DNA from: Micromonospora nigra
GTDB lineage: Bacteria; Actinomycetota; Actinomycetes; Mycobacteriales; Micromonosporaceae
Length of the DNA: 64,000 nucleotides
Direction of reading: 5' to 3'
Assembly (NCBI RefSeq): GCF_900091585.1
Contig: NZ_FMHT01000003.1
Coordinates: 1,969,501 to 2,033,500 of the forward strand
The notes under the pieces were generated by a model. The model did not search any database and was not told where the DNA came from. It saw only the letters and a program-made list of their open reading frames with translations. The translations under genes were made by a program, and so were the position numbers. Below are positions 42,908-53,086 of the stretch, in pieces (the first letter of the stretch is position 1; the number at the start of each line of letters is the position of its first letter).

Positions 42908-42931
42908 AAGTAGCTTGGAGCTAAGCTACTT
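42908..42931. promoter_or_regulatory. MarR operator between marR and eamA genes
   Basis: Perfect inverted repeat AAGTAGCTT (42908-42916) and AAGCTACTT (42923-42931) with a 6-bp centre. Length and symmetry fit a MarR dimer site shared by the divergent pair. Confidence 0.8.
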
Positions 42932-42956
42932 GCCAACGAGCAAACTGGGGGCCCTG

Positions 42957-44078
42957 ATGAACCGTCGTCCGACCGCCGTCCTGACCACCGCCGTGGCACC
43001 GGTGGCGTGGGGCACCACCTACCTGGTCACCAGCGAACTGCTGCCCGCCGACCGCCCCCTGTGGTCCGGGGCGGTGCGCGCCCTGCCCGCCGGCCTGCTG
43101 CTGCTCGCCCTGACCCGCCGACTGCCACCGGGTTCCTGGTGGTGGCGGGCCCTCGTGCTCGGCGCGCTGAACATCGGCGCGTTCTTCCCGCTGCTGTTCC
43201 TCGCCGCGTACCGGCTGCCCGGCGGCACCGCCGCCGTGCTCGGCGCGACCGGCCCCCTGCTCGTGGCGGGCCTGACGGTGCTGCTGCTCGGCGAGCGTCC
43301 CCGCCCCCGGGCGCTCGCCGCGGCGGTGACCGCCCTGGCGGGGGTCACCCTGGTGGTGCTGCGCCCCGACGGCACGGCACCGGCCGGACCCGACCCGGTC
43401 GGCGTCGCCGCCGGGCTGTCGGCCGCCGCCGCGATGGCCGCCGGCCTGGTCCTCGCCCGGCGCTGGGGACGACCGCCCGGGGTGGGCACGCTGGCCACCA
43501 CCGCATGGCAGCTCACCGCCGGCGGGCTGCTGGTGTCGCCGCTGGCGTGGGCCGTGGAGGGCCCACCACCCGCCCCGGACCTGCCCGCCGCGACCGGGTA
43601 CGCCTGGCTGACCCTGGCCGGCACGGCACTGGCGTACGCGCTGTGGTTCCGGGGCGCGGCCCGCCTGCCCGTCACCCAGGTGTCACTGCTGGGCGCGCTC
43701 AGCCCACTCACCGCCGCCCTGCTCGGCTGGGCGGTGCTCGGGCAGGGTCTGACCGGCTGGCAACTGGCCGGTTTCGCCGTCGCCGTCGGCGCGACGGTGC
43801 TCGGTCAACTGCCGCCCCGGACAGGCCGCCGACCACACCCGACGGCAGGACCGGGCCTGGTCAGCCCCGCGCAGCCGGGCCGGACTGACGCGCCATCAGC
43901 AGACCCGACACCAGCGAACCCGGGGCCGGCGACGCGGTGGCCGGTGACGCAGTGGCCAGGCAATCTGAGACCAGTGAGCCCGGGGCCGGCGATCCCGACA
44001 CCAGCGAACCCGGGGCCGGCGACCCTGGCGGCAGGCGACCCGGGGCCAGTTCGGCGGCGGCGGCGAGTGGAAGCATGA
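42957..44078 (+). CDS. EamA/DMT family transporter
   Basis: 373 residues from ATG 42957 (GGGGG 7 nt upstream). Ten hydrophobic helices in two EamA repeats (residues ~8-285): WGTTYLVTSELLPADRPLW, GERPRPRALAAAVTALAGVTLVV, ALWFRGAARLPVTQVSLLGALSPLTAALLGW. Drug/metabolite exporter of unknown substrate. The normal protein ends near residue 290. A further 80 residues of Pro/Gly/Ala repeats (PTPANPGPAT) overlap the convergent gene by 218 bp, so the functional C-terminus is uncertain. Controlled by the divergent MarR gene. Confidence 0.9.
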   Translation: MNRRPTAVLTTAVAPVAWGTTYLVTSELLPADRPLWSGAVRALPAGLLLLALTRRLPPGSWWWRALVLGALNIGAFFPLLFLAAYRLPGGTAAVLGATGPLLVAGLTVLLLGERPRPRALAAAVTALAGVTLVVLRPDGTAPAGPDPVGVAAGLSAAAAMAAGLVLARRWGRPPGVGTLATTAWQLTAGGLLVSPLAWAVEGPPPAPDLPAATGYAWLTLAGTALAYALWFRGAARLPVTQVSLLGALSPLTAALLGWAVLGQGLTGWQLAGFAVAVGATVLGQLPPRTGRRPHPTAGPGLVSPAQPGRTDAPSADPTPANPGPATRWPVTQWPGNLRPVSPGPAIPTPANPGPATLAAGDPGPVRRRRRVEA

Positions 44079-44469
44079 ACCGGGCGGCGGCGGCCGGGCC
44101 GGCGGCGTGCGACTCGCGCAGCATCCAGCGCACCTCGTCGGCCGTCCAGCCCAACGCGGGGCGGCCGGCGATCTCGCGGAGCATCCGCAGCGCGACCCGG
44201 GTGTCGTCGTCGTAGAACCGCATGCACCAGTGGTGAACCCACATGCCGAGGGCCCGCAGCCCGTCCCGGTCGAGGGACCGGGCGAGCCGACCGCAGGCGG
44301 TGTCGCCGAACGCCCGGCCCGGGTCACCGGCCCGGTCGCGCTCGATCGCGCCGACGGCGGCCGGCGCGACCGCCCGCATCCGGGCGTAGAAGCCCTGCAC
44401 GACCGCCCCGTCCAGCGGACGGTGCCCGTCCCGAGTCGACGCCGCTTCCCGACCCGCCACGCTCGCCAT
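43861..44469 (-). CDS. Hypothetical protein with repetitive tail
   Basis: 202 residues from ATG 44469 (MASVAGREAAS; an AAGAAGGGGCG stretch upstream may act as ribosome site). Residues ~15-135 are compact and helical (VVQGFYARMRAV, WVHHWCMRFYDDDTRVALRMLREIAG, WTADEVRWMLRESHAAG). The last 55 residues are PAPGSLVSGS repeats encoded by the 30-bp array shared with the convergent EamA gene. I do not recognise a family. A CTTTCGAAAG palindrome lies upstream. Confidence 0.65.
   Translation of the reverse strand: MASVAGREAASTRDGHRPLDGAVVQGFYARMRAVAPAAVGAIERDRAGDPGRAFGDTACGRLARSLDRDGLRALGMWVHHWCMRFYDDDTRVALRMLREIAGRPALGWTADEVRWMLRESHAAGPAAAARFMLPLAAAAELAPGRLPPGSPAPGSLVSGSPAPGSLVSDCLATASPATASPAPGSLVSGLLMARQSGPAARG
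43907..44023. repeat. 30-bp repeat shared by two convergent genes
   Basis: Copies of a 27-bp core (gacaccagcgaacccggggc onward) start at 43907, 43967 and 43997, that is 60 and 30 bp apart, so both overlapping frames stay open. The plus frame encodes PTPANPGPAT; the minus frame encodes SPAPGSLVSG. Confidence 0.85.
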
Positions 44470-44523
44470 CGCCCCGCGCCCCTTCTTGAGTTGGTGCGCG
44501 CACGCTACCGACCACAACCGACA

Positions 44524-44533
44524 CTTTCGAAAG
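44524..44533. promoter_or_regulatory. Palindrome CTTTCGAAAG in divergent promoter region
   Basis: 10-bp perfect palindrome between the minus-strand gene starting at 44469 and the ada-alkA gene starting at 44678. Possible regulator site; no factor can be named. Confidence 0.35.
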
Positions 44534-44677
44534 ATCACCACGAGTTCCGGCATCCCGGCCCTTCGGCGGGGCCGGACAGACCAACCTGCCGCAACCCGCG
44601 CGGCCAGCGGGGCACCGGCCACGCTCATGTCCGATCACCGCCAGCCACCCCGCGCGGGCAGGGGCATCATCGGTGAC

Positions 44678-46225
44678 GTGGAGTTGGACTTCGAGCGGTG
44701 CTACCGGGCCGTGGACAGCCGCGACCAGCGCTTCGACGGCTGGTTCTACACGGGCGTGACGTCGACCGGGATCTACTGCCGGCCGTCCTGCCCGGCGATG
44801 ACACCCAGGCGGCACAACGTCCGGTTCTTTCCCTCGGCGGCGGCGGCCCAGGGCGCGGGGCTGCGGGCCTGCCGGCGCTGCCGGCCCGACGCCGCCCCGG
44901 GCTCCCCCCAGTGGGACGTCCGGGCCGACGTCGTCGGTCGGGCGATGCGGCTGATCGCCGACGGGGTGGTGGACCGCGACGGTGTCCCGGGACTGGCCGC
45001 CAGGCTCGGCTACACCGTGCGGCACCTGCACCGGATGCTGTGCGCGGAGCTGGGCGCCGGGCCGCTGGCGCTGGCCCGCGCCCAACGCGCACAGACCGCC
45101 CGCACGCTGATCGAGACCACCGGACTCGGCATGGCCGAGGTGGCGTTCGCGGCGGGCTTCGGCAGCGTCCGGCAGTTCAACGAGACGGTACGCGAGGTGT
45201 ACGCGACCGCCCCGTCGGAGCTGCGCCGAGGTCGGCCGCCCGTCGACGAGCGCGGGCGCGACCGGCGCGCGACGGCCGACGGGGCGGGCACGATCACCGT
45301 ACGGCTGGCGTACCGGCCGCCGCTGCACGCCGACGCGCTGCTGGGCTTCCTCGCCGTCCGTGCGCTGCCCGGCGTGGAGGAGGTACGCGACGGGACGTAC
45401 CGGCGTGGGCTGCGACTGCCGCGCGGCGCCGCCGAGGTCGCGCTGACCCCGGCCGACGGATACGTCTCGGCGACCCTGCGGCTGGCCGACATGCGCGACC
45501 TGGCCCCGGCGGTGGCCCGGTGCCGCCGGCTGTTCGACCTGGACGCCGACCCGGTCGCCGTCGACCAGACCCTGGCCGTGGATCCCGCGCTGGCGGCGGT
45601 GGTGGCCGCGGAGCCCGGCGTTCGGGTTCCCCGCGCGGTCGACGGGTTCGAGATCGCGCTCCGGGCGATCACCACCCAGCAGGTCTCGCTGACCTCCGCC
45701 CGGACGACCCTCACCCACCTCCTGGCCCACCTGCCCGACCCGGCCGACCACGAGGTGGACGGCCGGTGCGGTGGCCCGCACCCCCACGGGCCACCGGATC
45801 GACCGACCGGGCCACGGGAGGTTCCCCGGGCCGGGGAGGCGGCCGGGCTGCGGAGCTTCCCGGCGGCCGGAGCGGTGGCCGGGGCACCGGACTCGGCGTT
45901 CCGGATGCCGGCCGCGCGGCGGGAGGCGATCCGGGGGCTGGCGCGGGCCGTCGCCGCCGGAGAGGTCGACCTCGAACCGGGCGGCGACCGCGAGGAGATC
46001 CGGCGACGACTGTCGGCGCTGCCCGGGATCGGCCCGTGGACGGCGGGCTACGTCGCGCTGCGTGCCCTCGGCGACCCGGACGTGCCCCTGACCACCGATC
46101 TGGCCGTACGCCGGGGCGCAGCCGCCCTCGGCCTGCCCGACGACCCCGCCGGTCTCGACCGGCACGCGGACCGCTGGCGCCCCTGGCGGTCGTACGCGAC
46201 GATCCGACTCTGGAGAGCAGCATGA
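44678..46225 (+). CDS. Bifunctional Ada-AlkA: methyltransferase/activator fused to 3-methyladenine glycosylase
   Basis: 515 residues from GTG 44678. Ada N-domain with zinc/methyl-acceptor Cys C34, C38, C65 and C68 (GIYCRPSC, LRACRRC). An AraC-type helix-turn-helix (LARAQRAQTARTLIETTGLGMAEVAFAAGFGSVRQFNETVREVY) follows. The C-terminal AlkA domain has a helix-hairpin-helix (LSALPGIGPWTAGYVALRAL) and catalytic Asp in PDVPLTTDLAV. It senses methyl phosphotriesters, activates transcription and excises alkylated bases. A ~35-residue low-complexity insertion (about residues 365-405) interrupts AlkA. An earlier ATG (44627) exists. ogt overlaps its stop as ATGA. Confidence 0.93.
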   Translation: MELDFERCYRAVDSRDQRFDGWFYTGVTSTGIYCRPSCPAMTPRRHNVRFFPSAAAAQGAGLRACRRCRPDAAPGSPQWDVRADVVGRAMRLIADGVVDRDGVPGLAARLGYTVRHLHRMLCAELGAGPLALARAQRAQTARTLIETTGLGMAEVAFAAGFGSVRQFNETVREVYATAPSELRRGRPPVDERGRDRRATADGAGTITVRLAYRPPLHADALLGFLAVRALPGVEEVRDGTYRRGLRLPRGAAEVALTPADGYVSATLRLADMRDLAPAVARCRRLFDLDADPVAVDQTLAVDPALAAVVAAEPGVRVPRAVDGFEIALRAITTQQVSLTSARTTLTHLLAHLPDPADHEVDGRCGGPHPHGPPDRPTGPREVPRAGEAAGLRSFPAAGAVAGAPDSAFRMPAARREAIRGLARAVAAGEVDLEPGGDREEIRRRLSALPGIGPWTAGYVALRALGDPDVPLTTDLAVRRGAAALGLPDDPAGLDRHADRWRPWRSYATIRLWRAA

Positions 46226-46722
46226 CCCTCTACGGCACCCGACTCGACACCCCCGTCGGGCCGCTGAGCATCCTCGCCGGCCCGGACGGCGCCGTCCGGG
46301 CGGCCGGCTTCACCGCCGACCCGCACACCCTGCCGCCGCTGGTGCATCCGGGGCTGCGCGGGCCGGTGCGCCACCTGGCCGACCTGGGGCCGGTCACCGC
46401 CGCCGTGACGGCCTACCTGGACGGCGACCTGACCGCCATCGACGACGTCGCGGTCGAGCAGCACAGCGACGGGGAGTTCCTGCCCCACGCCTGGAAGGTG
46501 CTGCGCGACGTGCAGCCGGGTGAGCCGGTCACGTACACCGCGTTCGCCGGCCTGGCCGGCCGCCCCGCCGCCGTACGCGCCGCCGCGGCGGCCTGCGCCC
46601 GCAACGCCGCCGCCCTCTTCGTGCCCTGCCACCGGGTGCTGCGCACCGACGGCACGCTCGGCGGGTACCGCTGGGGCCTGGACGTGAAGAGGTGGCTCCT
46701 CGATCACGAACGGCTGGCGTGA
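46222..46722 (+). CDS. ogt: O6-methylguanine-DNA methyltransferase
   Basis: 166 residues. The active-site motif is VPCHRVL with acceptor C136, preceded by ACARNAAALF and EPVTYTAFAGLAG (helix-turn-helix), followed by GGYRWGLDVKRWLL. It transfers the methyl group of O6-methylguanine to itself. The start ATG overlaps the ada-alkA stop by 4 nt, so the two alkylation-repair genes form one operon, probably induced by the Ada part. Confidence 0.96.
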   Translation: MTLYGTRLDTPVGPLSILAGPDGAVRAAGFTADPHTLPPLVHPGLRGPVRHLADLGPVTAAVTAYLDGDLTAIDDVAVEQHSDGEFLPHAWKVLRDVQPGEPVTYTAFAGLAGRPAAVRAAAAACARNAAALFVPCHRVLRTDGTLGGYRWGLDVKRWLLDHERLA

Positions 46723-46788
46723 CCACCGGCGCCGGGGGCGGATCGTCGTGCCGGCGCAAACCCGTGGCCGCCTTCGGGTGACGGTACC

Positions 46789-46794
46789 TACCAT
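46789..46794 (+). promoter_or_regulatory. -10 box TACCAT of valS
   Basis: TACCAT with a 6-nt spacer to ATG 46801; no Shine-Dalgarno. Confidence 0.5.
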
Positions 46795-46800
46795 CGACGG

Positions 46801-49407
46801 ATGACCGACACGGCGAGGCAGGCCCGCGCCGCCGTCCCCGAACGCCCGTCCCTCGACGGGCTGGAGGAGACCTGGGCGCGCCGCTGGCAGGACGAGGGCA
46901 CGTACGCGTTCGACCGGGCCACGGCGGTTGCCTCCGTACGCGACGCGGCGCCGGGACGCGCCGGCCGCCCGTCGACCGTGTACGCCATCGACACCCCACC
47001 GCCGACCGTGTCGGGCGAACTGCACATGGGGCACGTGTTCTCGTACACGCACACCGACACCGTGGCGCGGTTCCAGCGGATGCGCGGCCGTACGGTGTTC
47101 TACCCGATGGGCTGGGACGACAACGGCCTGCCCACCGAACGCCGCGTGCAGAACGTCCACGGGGTGCGCTGCGACCCGTCGCTGCCGTACGACCCGGCCT
47201 GGCGTCCCCCGTCCGGTCCCGTCGACGACGCCGCCCGCCGGGACCCGACGCCCATCTCCCGGCGCAACTTCGTGGAGCTGTGCGAGAGGCTCACCGCCGC
47301 CGACGAGCAGGTGTTCGAGGTGCTGTGGCGGCGGCTCGGGCTGTCGGTGGACTGGTCACTGACGTACACGACGATCGGTCGGGTGGCCCGGGCCACGTCG
47401 CAGCGGGCGTTCCTGCGCAACCTGGCCCGGGGCGAGGCCTACCAGGCGGAGGCGCCGACCCTGTGGGACGTCGGCTTCGCCACCGCCGTGGCGCAGGCCG
47501 AACTGGAGGACCGGGAGCGGCCGGGGGCCTACCACCGGCTGCGGTTCCACGGGCCGGACGGCCGGGACGTGCTGATCGACACGACCCGCCCGGAGCTGCT
47601 GCCGGCCTGCGTGGCGCTGGTCTGCCACCCCGACGACGAGCGGTACGCGCGCCTGCACGGCACGGTGGTGCGCACCCCCGTGTTCGGGGTGGAGGTGCCG
47701 GTGCGCCCGCATCCGCTGGCGGACCCGGCCAAGGGCACGGGCGTCGCGATGGTGTGCACGTTCGGTGACCTGACCGACGTGACCTGGTGGCGGGAGCTCC
47801 ACCTGGAAACCCGGGTGGTCATCGGCCGGGACGGTCGGCTGCTGCCCGAACCGCCGGCCGGCGTGCCGGCGCAGCCCTACGCGGCGCTGGCCGGGCAGAC
47901 CGTCACCGGGGCCCGGCGCACGGTGGTCGGGTTGCTGGCCGAGTCGGGCGACCTGGTGGGCGAACCGCGCCCGGTCACCCATCCGGTGAAGTTCTACGAG
48001 AAGGGCGACCGCCCGCTGGAGATCGTCTCCACCCGGCAGTGGTACCTGCGCAACGGCGGCCGGGACGACGCGCTGCGCCAGGCGCTGCTGGCCCGGGGCC
48101 GCGAGCTGACCTGGGTGCCCGGGCACATGCACCACCGGTACGCGCACTGGGTGGGCGGCCTGACCGGCGACTGGCTGGTCAGCCGGCAGCGCTTCTTCGG
48201 CGTGCCGGTGCCGGTGTGGTACCGGCTCGACGACACTGGCGAGCCGGACCTCACCCACCCTCTCACGCCCGACGACTCCGCGTTGCCGATCGACCCGTCC
48301 GACGACGTCCCGCCCGGCTACGACGAGTCACAACGCGGCCGGCCCGGCGGGTTCGTGGGCGACCCGGACGTGCTGGACACCTGGGCCACCTCGTCGCTGA
48401 CCCCGCAGATCGTGGGCGGCTGGGAGACCGATCCGGAGCTGTTCGCCGCGGTGTTCCCGATGGACCTGCGCCCGCAGGGGCACGACATCATCCGCACCTG
48501 GCTGTTCGCCACCGTGGTTCGTTCCCACCTCGAACACGGGGTGCTGCCGTGGCGGGACGTCGAGCTGTCCGGCTGGATCCTCGACCCCGACCGCAAGAAG
48601 ATGTCCAAGTCGAAGGGGAACGTGGTCACCCCGATGGCGCTGCTGGAGCAGCACGGCTCCGACGCGGTGCGGTACTGGGCGGCCAACGGGCGGCCCGGCA
48701 TGGACCTCGCCTTCGACCCGGCGCAGGTCAAGGTGGGCCGGCGGTTGGCCACGAAACTGCTCAACGCGTCGAAGTTCGCCCTGGGCCTGGGTGCCGCGGA
48801 CGCTCTACGCGCCCCGGCCACCGAACCGCTGGACCGGGCCCTGCTCGCGGAACTGGTCACGGTGGTCGACGCGGCGACGCGCGCCTTCGAGGCGTACGAC
48901 CACACGGCCGCCCTCCAGGTCACCGAGTCGTTCTTCTGGCGGTTCTGCGACGACTACATCGAACTGGTGAAGGAACGGGCCTACGGCACCGGGCCGGGTG
49001 CCGACTCGGCGCGGGCGGCACTGGCCACCGCCCTGTCGACGCAGTTGCGCCTGTTCGCGCCGGTGCTGCCGTACGTGACCGAGGAGGTGTGGTCGTGGTG
49101 GCGGTACGGTTCGGTGCACCGCGCCACCTGGCCCACCACGTACGAGGTGGGTCGGGCGATCCGGGGTGACGGGCAGCCGGAGCTGCTGCGCCTGGCGGGC
49201 GACGCCCTGGGGCAGGTGCGGCGGGCCAAGTCGGAGCGGAAGCTGTCGATGCGGGCGGAGGTGCCGCTCGCCGAGGCGCTCGGCCCGGCCGCAGTGCTCG
49301 ACCAGCTCACCCTCGTCGCCGACGACGTGCGCGCCGCCGGCCGGATCGGCACCCTCGACCTGCTTCCCGACCGCACCCCGGAACTCGTCGTCGCCTGCGC
49401 CTTCTGA
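46801..49407 (+). CDS. valS: Valine-tRNA ligase
   Basis: 868 residues. Class I signatures HMGH (75-78) and KMSKS (600-604) are present, with [13 protein letters not shown], the editing domain ([20 protein letters not shown]) and the anticodon-binding domain ([19 protein letters not shown]). It charges tRNA-Val and edits mischarged Thr. It fits the shorter actinobacterial type without a long C-terminal coiled coil. Probably leaderless (TACCAT 6 nt before ATG). A strong bidirectional hairpin separates it from the convergent ABC operon. Confidence 0.96.
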   Translation: MTDTARQARAAVPERPSLDGLEETWARRWQDEGTYAFDRATAVASVRDAAPGRAGRPSTVYAIDTPPPTVSGELHMGHVFSYTHTDTVARFQRMRGRTVFYPMGWDDNGLPTERRVQNVHGVRCDPSLPYDPAWRPPSGPVDDAARRDPTPISRRNFVELCERLTAADEQVFEVLWRRLGLSVDWSLTYTTIGRVARATSQRAFLRNLARGEAYQAEAPTLWDVGFATAVAQAELEDRERPGAYHRLRFHGPDGRDVLIDTTRPELLPACVALVCHPDDERYARLHGTVVRTPVFGVEVPVRPHPLADPAKGTGVAMVCTFGDLTDVTWWRELHLETRVVIGRDGRLLPEPPAGVPAQPYAALAGQTVTGARRTVVGLLAESGDLVGEPRPVTHPVKFYEKGDRPLEIVSTRQWYLRNGGRDDALRQALLARGRELTWVPGHMHHRYAHWVGGLTGDWLVSRQRFFGVPVPVWYRLDDTGEPDLTHPLTPDDSALPIDPSDDVPPGYDESQRGRPGGFVGDPDVLDTWATSSLTPQIVGGWETDPELFAAVFPMDLRPQGHDIIRTWLFATVVRSHLEHGVLPWRDVELSGWILDPDRKKMSKSKGNVVTPMALLEQHGSDAVRYWAANGRPGMDLAFDPAQVKVGRRLATKLLNASKFALGLGAADALRAPATEPLDRALLAELVTVVDAATRAFEAYDHTAALQVTESFFWRFCDDYIELVKERAYGTGPGADSARAALATALSTQLRLFAPVLPYVTEEVWSWWRYGSVHRATWPTTYEVGRAIRGDGQPELLRLAGDALGQVRRAKSERKLSMRAEVPLAEALGPAAVLDQLTLVADDVRAAGRIGTLDLLPDRTPELVVACAF

Positions 49408-49413
49408 CCCGCC

Positions 49414-49448
49414 GGCACGCCCCCGGCCCCCCGGCCCGGGGGCGTGCC
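49414..49448. terminator. Bidirectional terminator between valS and ABC operon
   Basis: Perfect 13-bp stem GGCACGCCCCCGG (49414-49426) and CCGGGGGCGTGCC (49436-49448) with a 9-nt loop, in the 50-bp gap between convergent genes. Confidence 0.85.
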
Positions 49449-49457
49449 GCGGGCGGG

Positions 49458-50167
49458 TCAGCTGGTTTCGCCGGTGACCGAGAAGGACCGGAGCCGGTCG
49501 ACGGCGAGCACCGTGAAACCGACGCTGACCAGGGCGGTCAGCACGGCCGCCACCGGCGCGGAAACGGTGGTGCCGAGCAGGTCGGTGGGGGCGAGCCGGT
49601 CGGCCAGCGCGATCACGTACTGCTGAACGGACAACACCCTGGTGCCGCTGACCGCATTGCCGAGCAGCCCCTCCCAGATCAGCACGTAGACCAGACCGAG
49701 CAGCACCGGCCGACGGGTCAGCAGGCTGAGCGCCAGGAACAGCGCCGAGTACGCCAGCGCCCCGACCGCCGCAGCGGCGGCGAGCGCCAGGCCGAGGCGT
49801 GCCGAGTCGGCCAGCAGGCCCGCGGCGGCGAGCGGCACGGCGACGGTGACCGCGGTGACCACGGTCGCCACCGCCAGCTTGGGCAGCACGATCTGCCAGC
49901 GCGGCAGCGGCTTGGTCAGCACGTGCACCACCGTGCCGTCGTCGATCTCGGCGCCGAGCACGCCGGTGCCGACGACCAGCGCGACGACCGGCAGCACCAC
50001 GGCCAGGCCCAGCCCGACGAGGATCGGGGGCCCCCAGTCGGCGGCGGCCACGCCCAGCGCCCGGGACAGCACCGCGAGCGCCACCAGCAGCACCGGCAGC
50101 GGGAGCAGCAGCAGGAACCGGCGGCGGCCGAACAGCCCGCGTACCGTGATCCACGAGACAGTCGACA

Positions 50168-50168
<1 letters not shown>
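49458..50168 (-). CDS. ABC transporter permease (ABC-2 type)
   Basis: 236 residues, six hydrophobic helices. MSTVSWITVRGLFGRRRFLLLLPLPVLLVALAVLS and DDGTVVHVLTKPLPRWQIVLPKLAVA (the ABC-2 coupling segment after the first extracellular region) identify an ABC-2 permease. It pairs with the ATPase encoded immediately upstream (TGATG overlap at 50168). Exported substrate unknown. Last gene of a four-gene operon. Confidence 0.87.
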
Positions 50169-51114
<946 letters not shown>

Positions 51115-51118
<4 letters not shown>

Positions 51119-51999
51119 CGGGCGGCCACCTTCCGGTAGCGGGCGAGCAGCAGGGTGACGCAGGTGGCGACCAGCAGCAGCGTGACGACGGCGTACACCG
51201 GGCCGTACGGGCCGATCTCGAATTCACCGGAGTTGGTGTCGTTGACCAGCAGGTCGCCCAGCGACCACATGCCGACGCCCTGGACCAGGGTGGACGGCGA
51301 GGCCAGGCCGGCCAGTTCGGTCACCGCCTGCGACGGCATGATGGCCAGGGTCGCCACGACCGGGGTGGTCATCAGGAAGACCGCGACGATCCCACCGGCG
51401 GCGAACGCGCGTCGCCCGGTGAGCGAGGCGACCAGCAGGCCGACGGAGGCGAAGACCACCGCCCACAGCCCGGCGTAGAGCAGGCCGGGCAGCAGGTCGA
51501 GCAGCTCGTTCCACACCCCGCGCAGCCCGCTGTCGGTGGTGAAGGCACCACCGAGGAACATCACCAGCTGCGGCGCGCCGAGCAGCAGCCACAGCGCCGT
51601 CGCCAGGGCGGCGAGCTTGGCCAGCGGATAGTCGGCTCGGGGCAGCGGGCGGGAGAAGTACAGCGGCAGCACCCCGCTGTGCAGGTCGCGGGAGACCAGC
51701 TCGGGGGCGGCGACCGCGACGAAGAAGATGACCAGCCAGCTCATCGAGTCGGCGAACTGGGCGTACGTCATGAGCACCTCCCCGATCTGGCTGCGGATCG
51801 CGGTCAGCGCGGCGGCCACCACGATCACGATGGCGACCACCAGCCAGGGGAAGATCTTGGCCTTGGCGCTGCGGCCCAGCCCGAAGGCCGCCCGCAGGCC
51901 GTGCAGGTAGAGCGCGCCGAAGACGGCCCGGCGCGCGAGGCGGGGGCCGGTGTAGCGCTGGTAGCCGATGTCGTGGATGACGCCCGTCGGCTCAGACAT
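51115..51999 (-). CDS. ABC transporter permease (ABC-2 type)
   Basis: 294 residues with six hydrophobic helices after a cytoplasmic head (VIHDIGYQRYTGPRLARRAVFGALY). VSRDLHSGVLPLYFSRPLPRADYPLAKLAALA is the ABC-2 coupling segment, as in NosY-like permeases. It overlaps the upstream ATPase gene by 8 nt and the downstream ATPase gene by 4 nt. Substrate unknown. Confidence 0.88.
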
Positions 52000-52906
52000 G
52001 GCCGGGCTCCCTCGTGGCGAAGAGTTCGGCGACGCGGTGCCGGCGCTGGTCGAGCCGGTGCAGCGGCAGGTCCAGCTCGGCGACCGCGCCGAGGATCAGG
52101 TCGTAGGTGGCGTCGTCGGCCAGCGGGACGAGCAGCAGCCGCCCCTCCCGGCTCACGGGCAGGCTCAGCGCGGTGAGGCGGCCGGCGAGGTCGTCGGTGC
52201 CCTCGCTGACCTCGACGGCGAGCACGTCGGTGGTCGAGGTCATCGCGTCGATCCGGGCGGCGCGCAGCAGCCGGCCGCCGTCGATCGCGACCAGGGTGTC
52301 GCAGATCCGCTCCACCTCGCCGAGCAGGTGCGAGCAGACCAGCACGGAGATGCCGAACTCGGTGCCGATGCGGTGCACCAGGGCCAGCATCGCGTCCCGG
52401 CCGGCCGGGTCGAGGCCGTTCGTCGGCTCGTCGAGCAGCAGCAGGTCCGGGTCGTGCACCAGCGCCTGGGCGAGTTTCACCCGCTGCTTCATGCCGGTGG
52501 AGTAGCCGCCGACCGGGCGGTACCGCTCCTCGTACAGCCCGACGTGGCGCAGGGCTTCGGAGGCCCGCTCCCGGGCGACCGTACGCGGCAGGCCGCTGAT
52601 CCGGCCGAGGTGGGTGACCAGTTCGGCCGCGGACAGGTCTGGTGGGAGGCAGTCGTGTTCGGGCATGTAGCCGACCCGCCTGCGAACCTCGGCCGCGGCG
52701 GTACCCGGGTCGAGGCCGAGCACCCGGACCCGGCCGGAGGTGGGTTCGAGCAGCCCGAGGAGAATCTTTATGAGGGTGGACTTGCCGGCCCCGTTCGCGC
52801 CGACCAGGCCGATGATCCCCGGTTCGACCGCGACGGTCAGGTCTGCCAGTGCGGTGACTCCGCCCCCGTAGGTCTTCGTCAGCGACTCCGTTGCGATGAG
52901 CGTCAC
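51992..52906 (-). CDS. ABC transporter ATP-binding protein, first gene of operon
   Basis: 304 residues from GTG 52906. Walker A GANGAGKSTLIKI, signature YSTGMKQRVKLAQALVHDP, Walker B LLLDEPTNGLDP and H-loop VCSHLLGEVE. Partner of the permease encoded next. TAGGCT lies 6 nt before the GTG with no ribosome site, so the four-gene operon probably starts leaderless. Two ATPase-permease pairs in one operon suggest two exporters or one heteromeric complex. Confidence 0.92.
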   Translation of the reverse strand: MTLIATESLTKTYGGGVTALADLTVAVEPGIIGLVGANGAGKSTLIKILLGLLEPTSGRVRVLGLDPGTAAAEVRRRVGYMPEHDCLPPDLSAAELVTHLGRISGLPRTVARERASEALRHVGLYEERYRPVGGYSTGMKQRVKLAQALVHDPDLLLLDEPTNGLDPAGRDAMLALVHRIGTEFGISVLVCSHLLGEVERICDTLVAIDGGRLLRAARIDAMTSTTDVLAVEVSEGTDDLAGRLTALSLPVSREGRLLLVPLADDATYDLILGAVAELDLPLHRLDQRRHRVAELFATREPGHV

Positions 52907-52912
52907 AGCGTC

Positions 52913-52918
52913 AGCCTA
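52913..52918 (-). promoter_or_regulatory. -10 box TAGGCT of ABC operon
   Basis: Minus-strand TAGGCT, 6-nt spacer to GTG 52906. Confidence 0.5.
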
Positions 52919-53086
52919 GACAGAAGGTGAGCTGGGGGAACTCCGGCGCGCTCCCCTACCTTCCCCCCAACTGGGCGGACGATCTCCCCTAGGGAGGCAA
53001 CCCCGAGGGCCCGGTCGCGCGTCCATCTGGGACTGACCGTCCGGATGGGGGACGGCACGCAGCGTCCACGGGGGAAGGATACGAGG

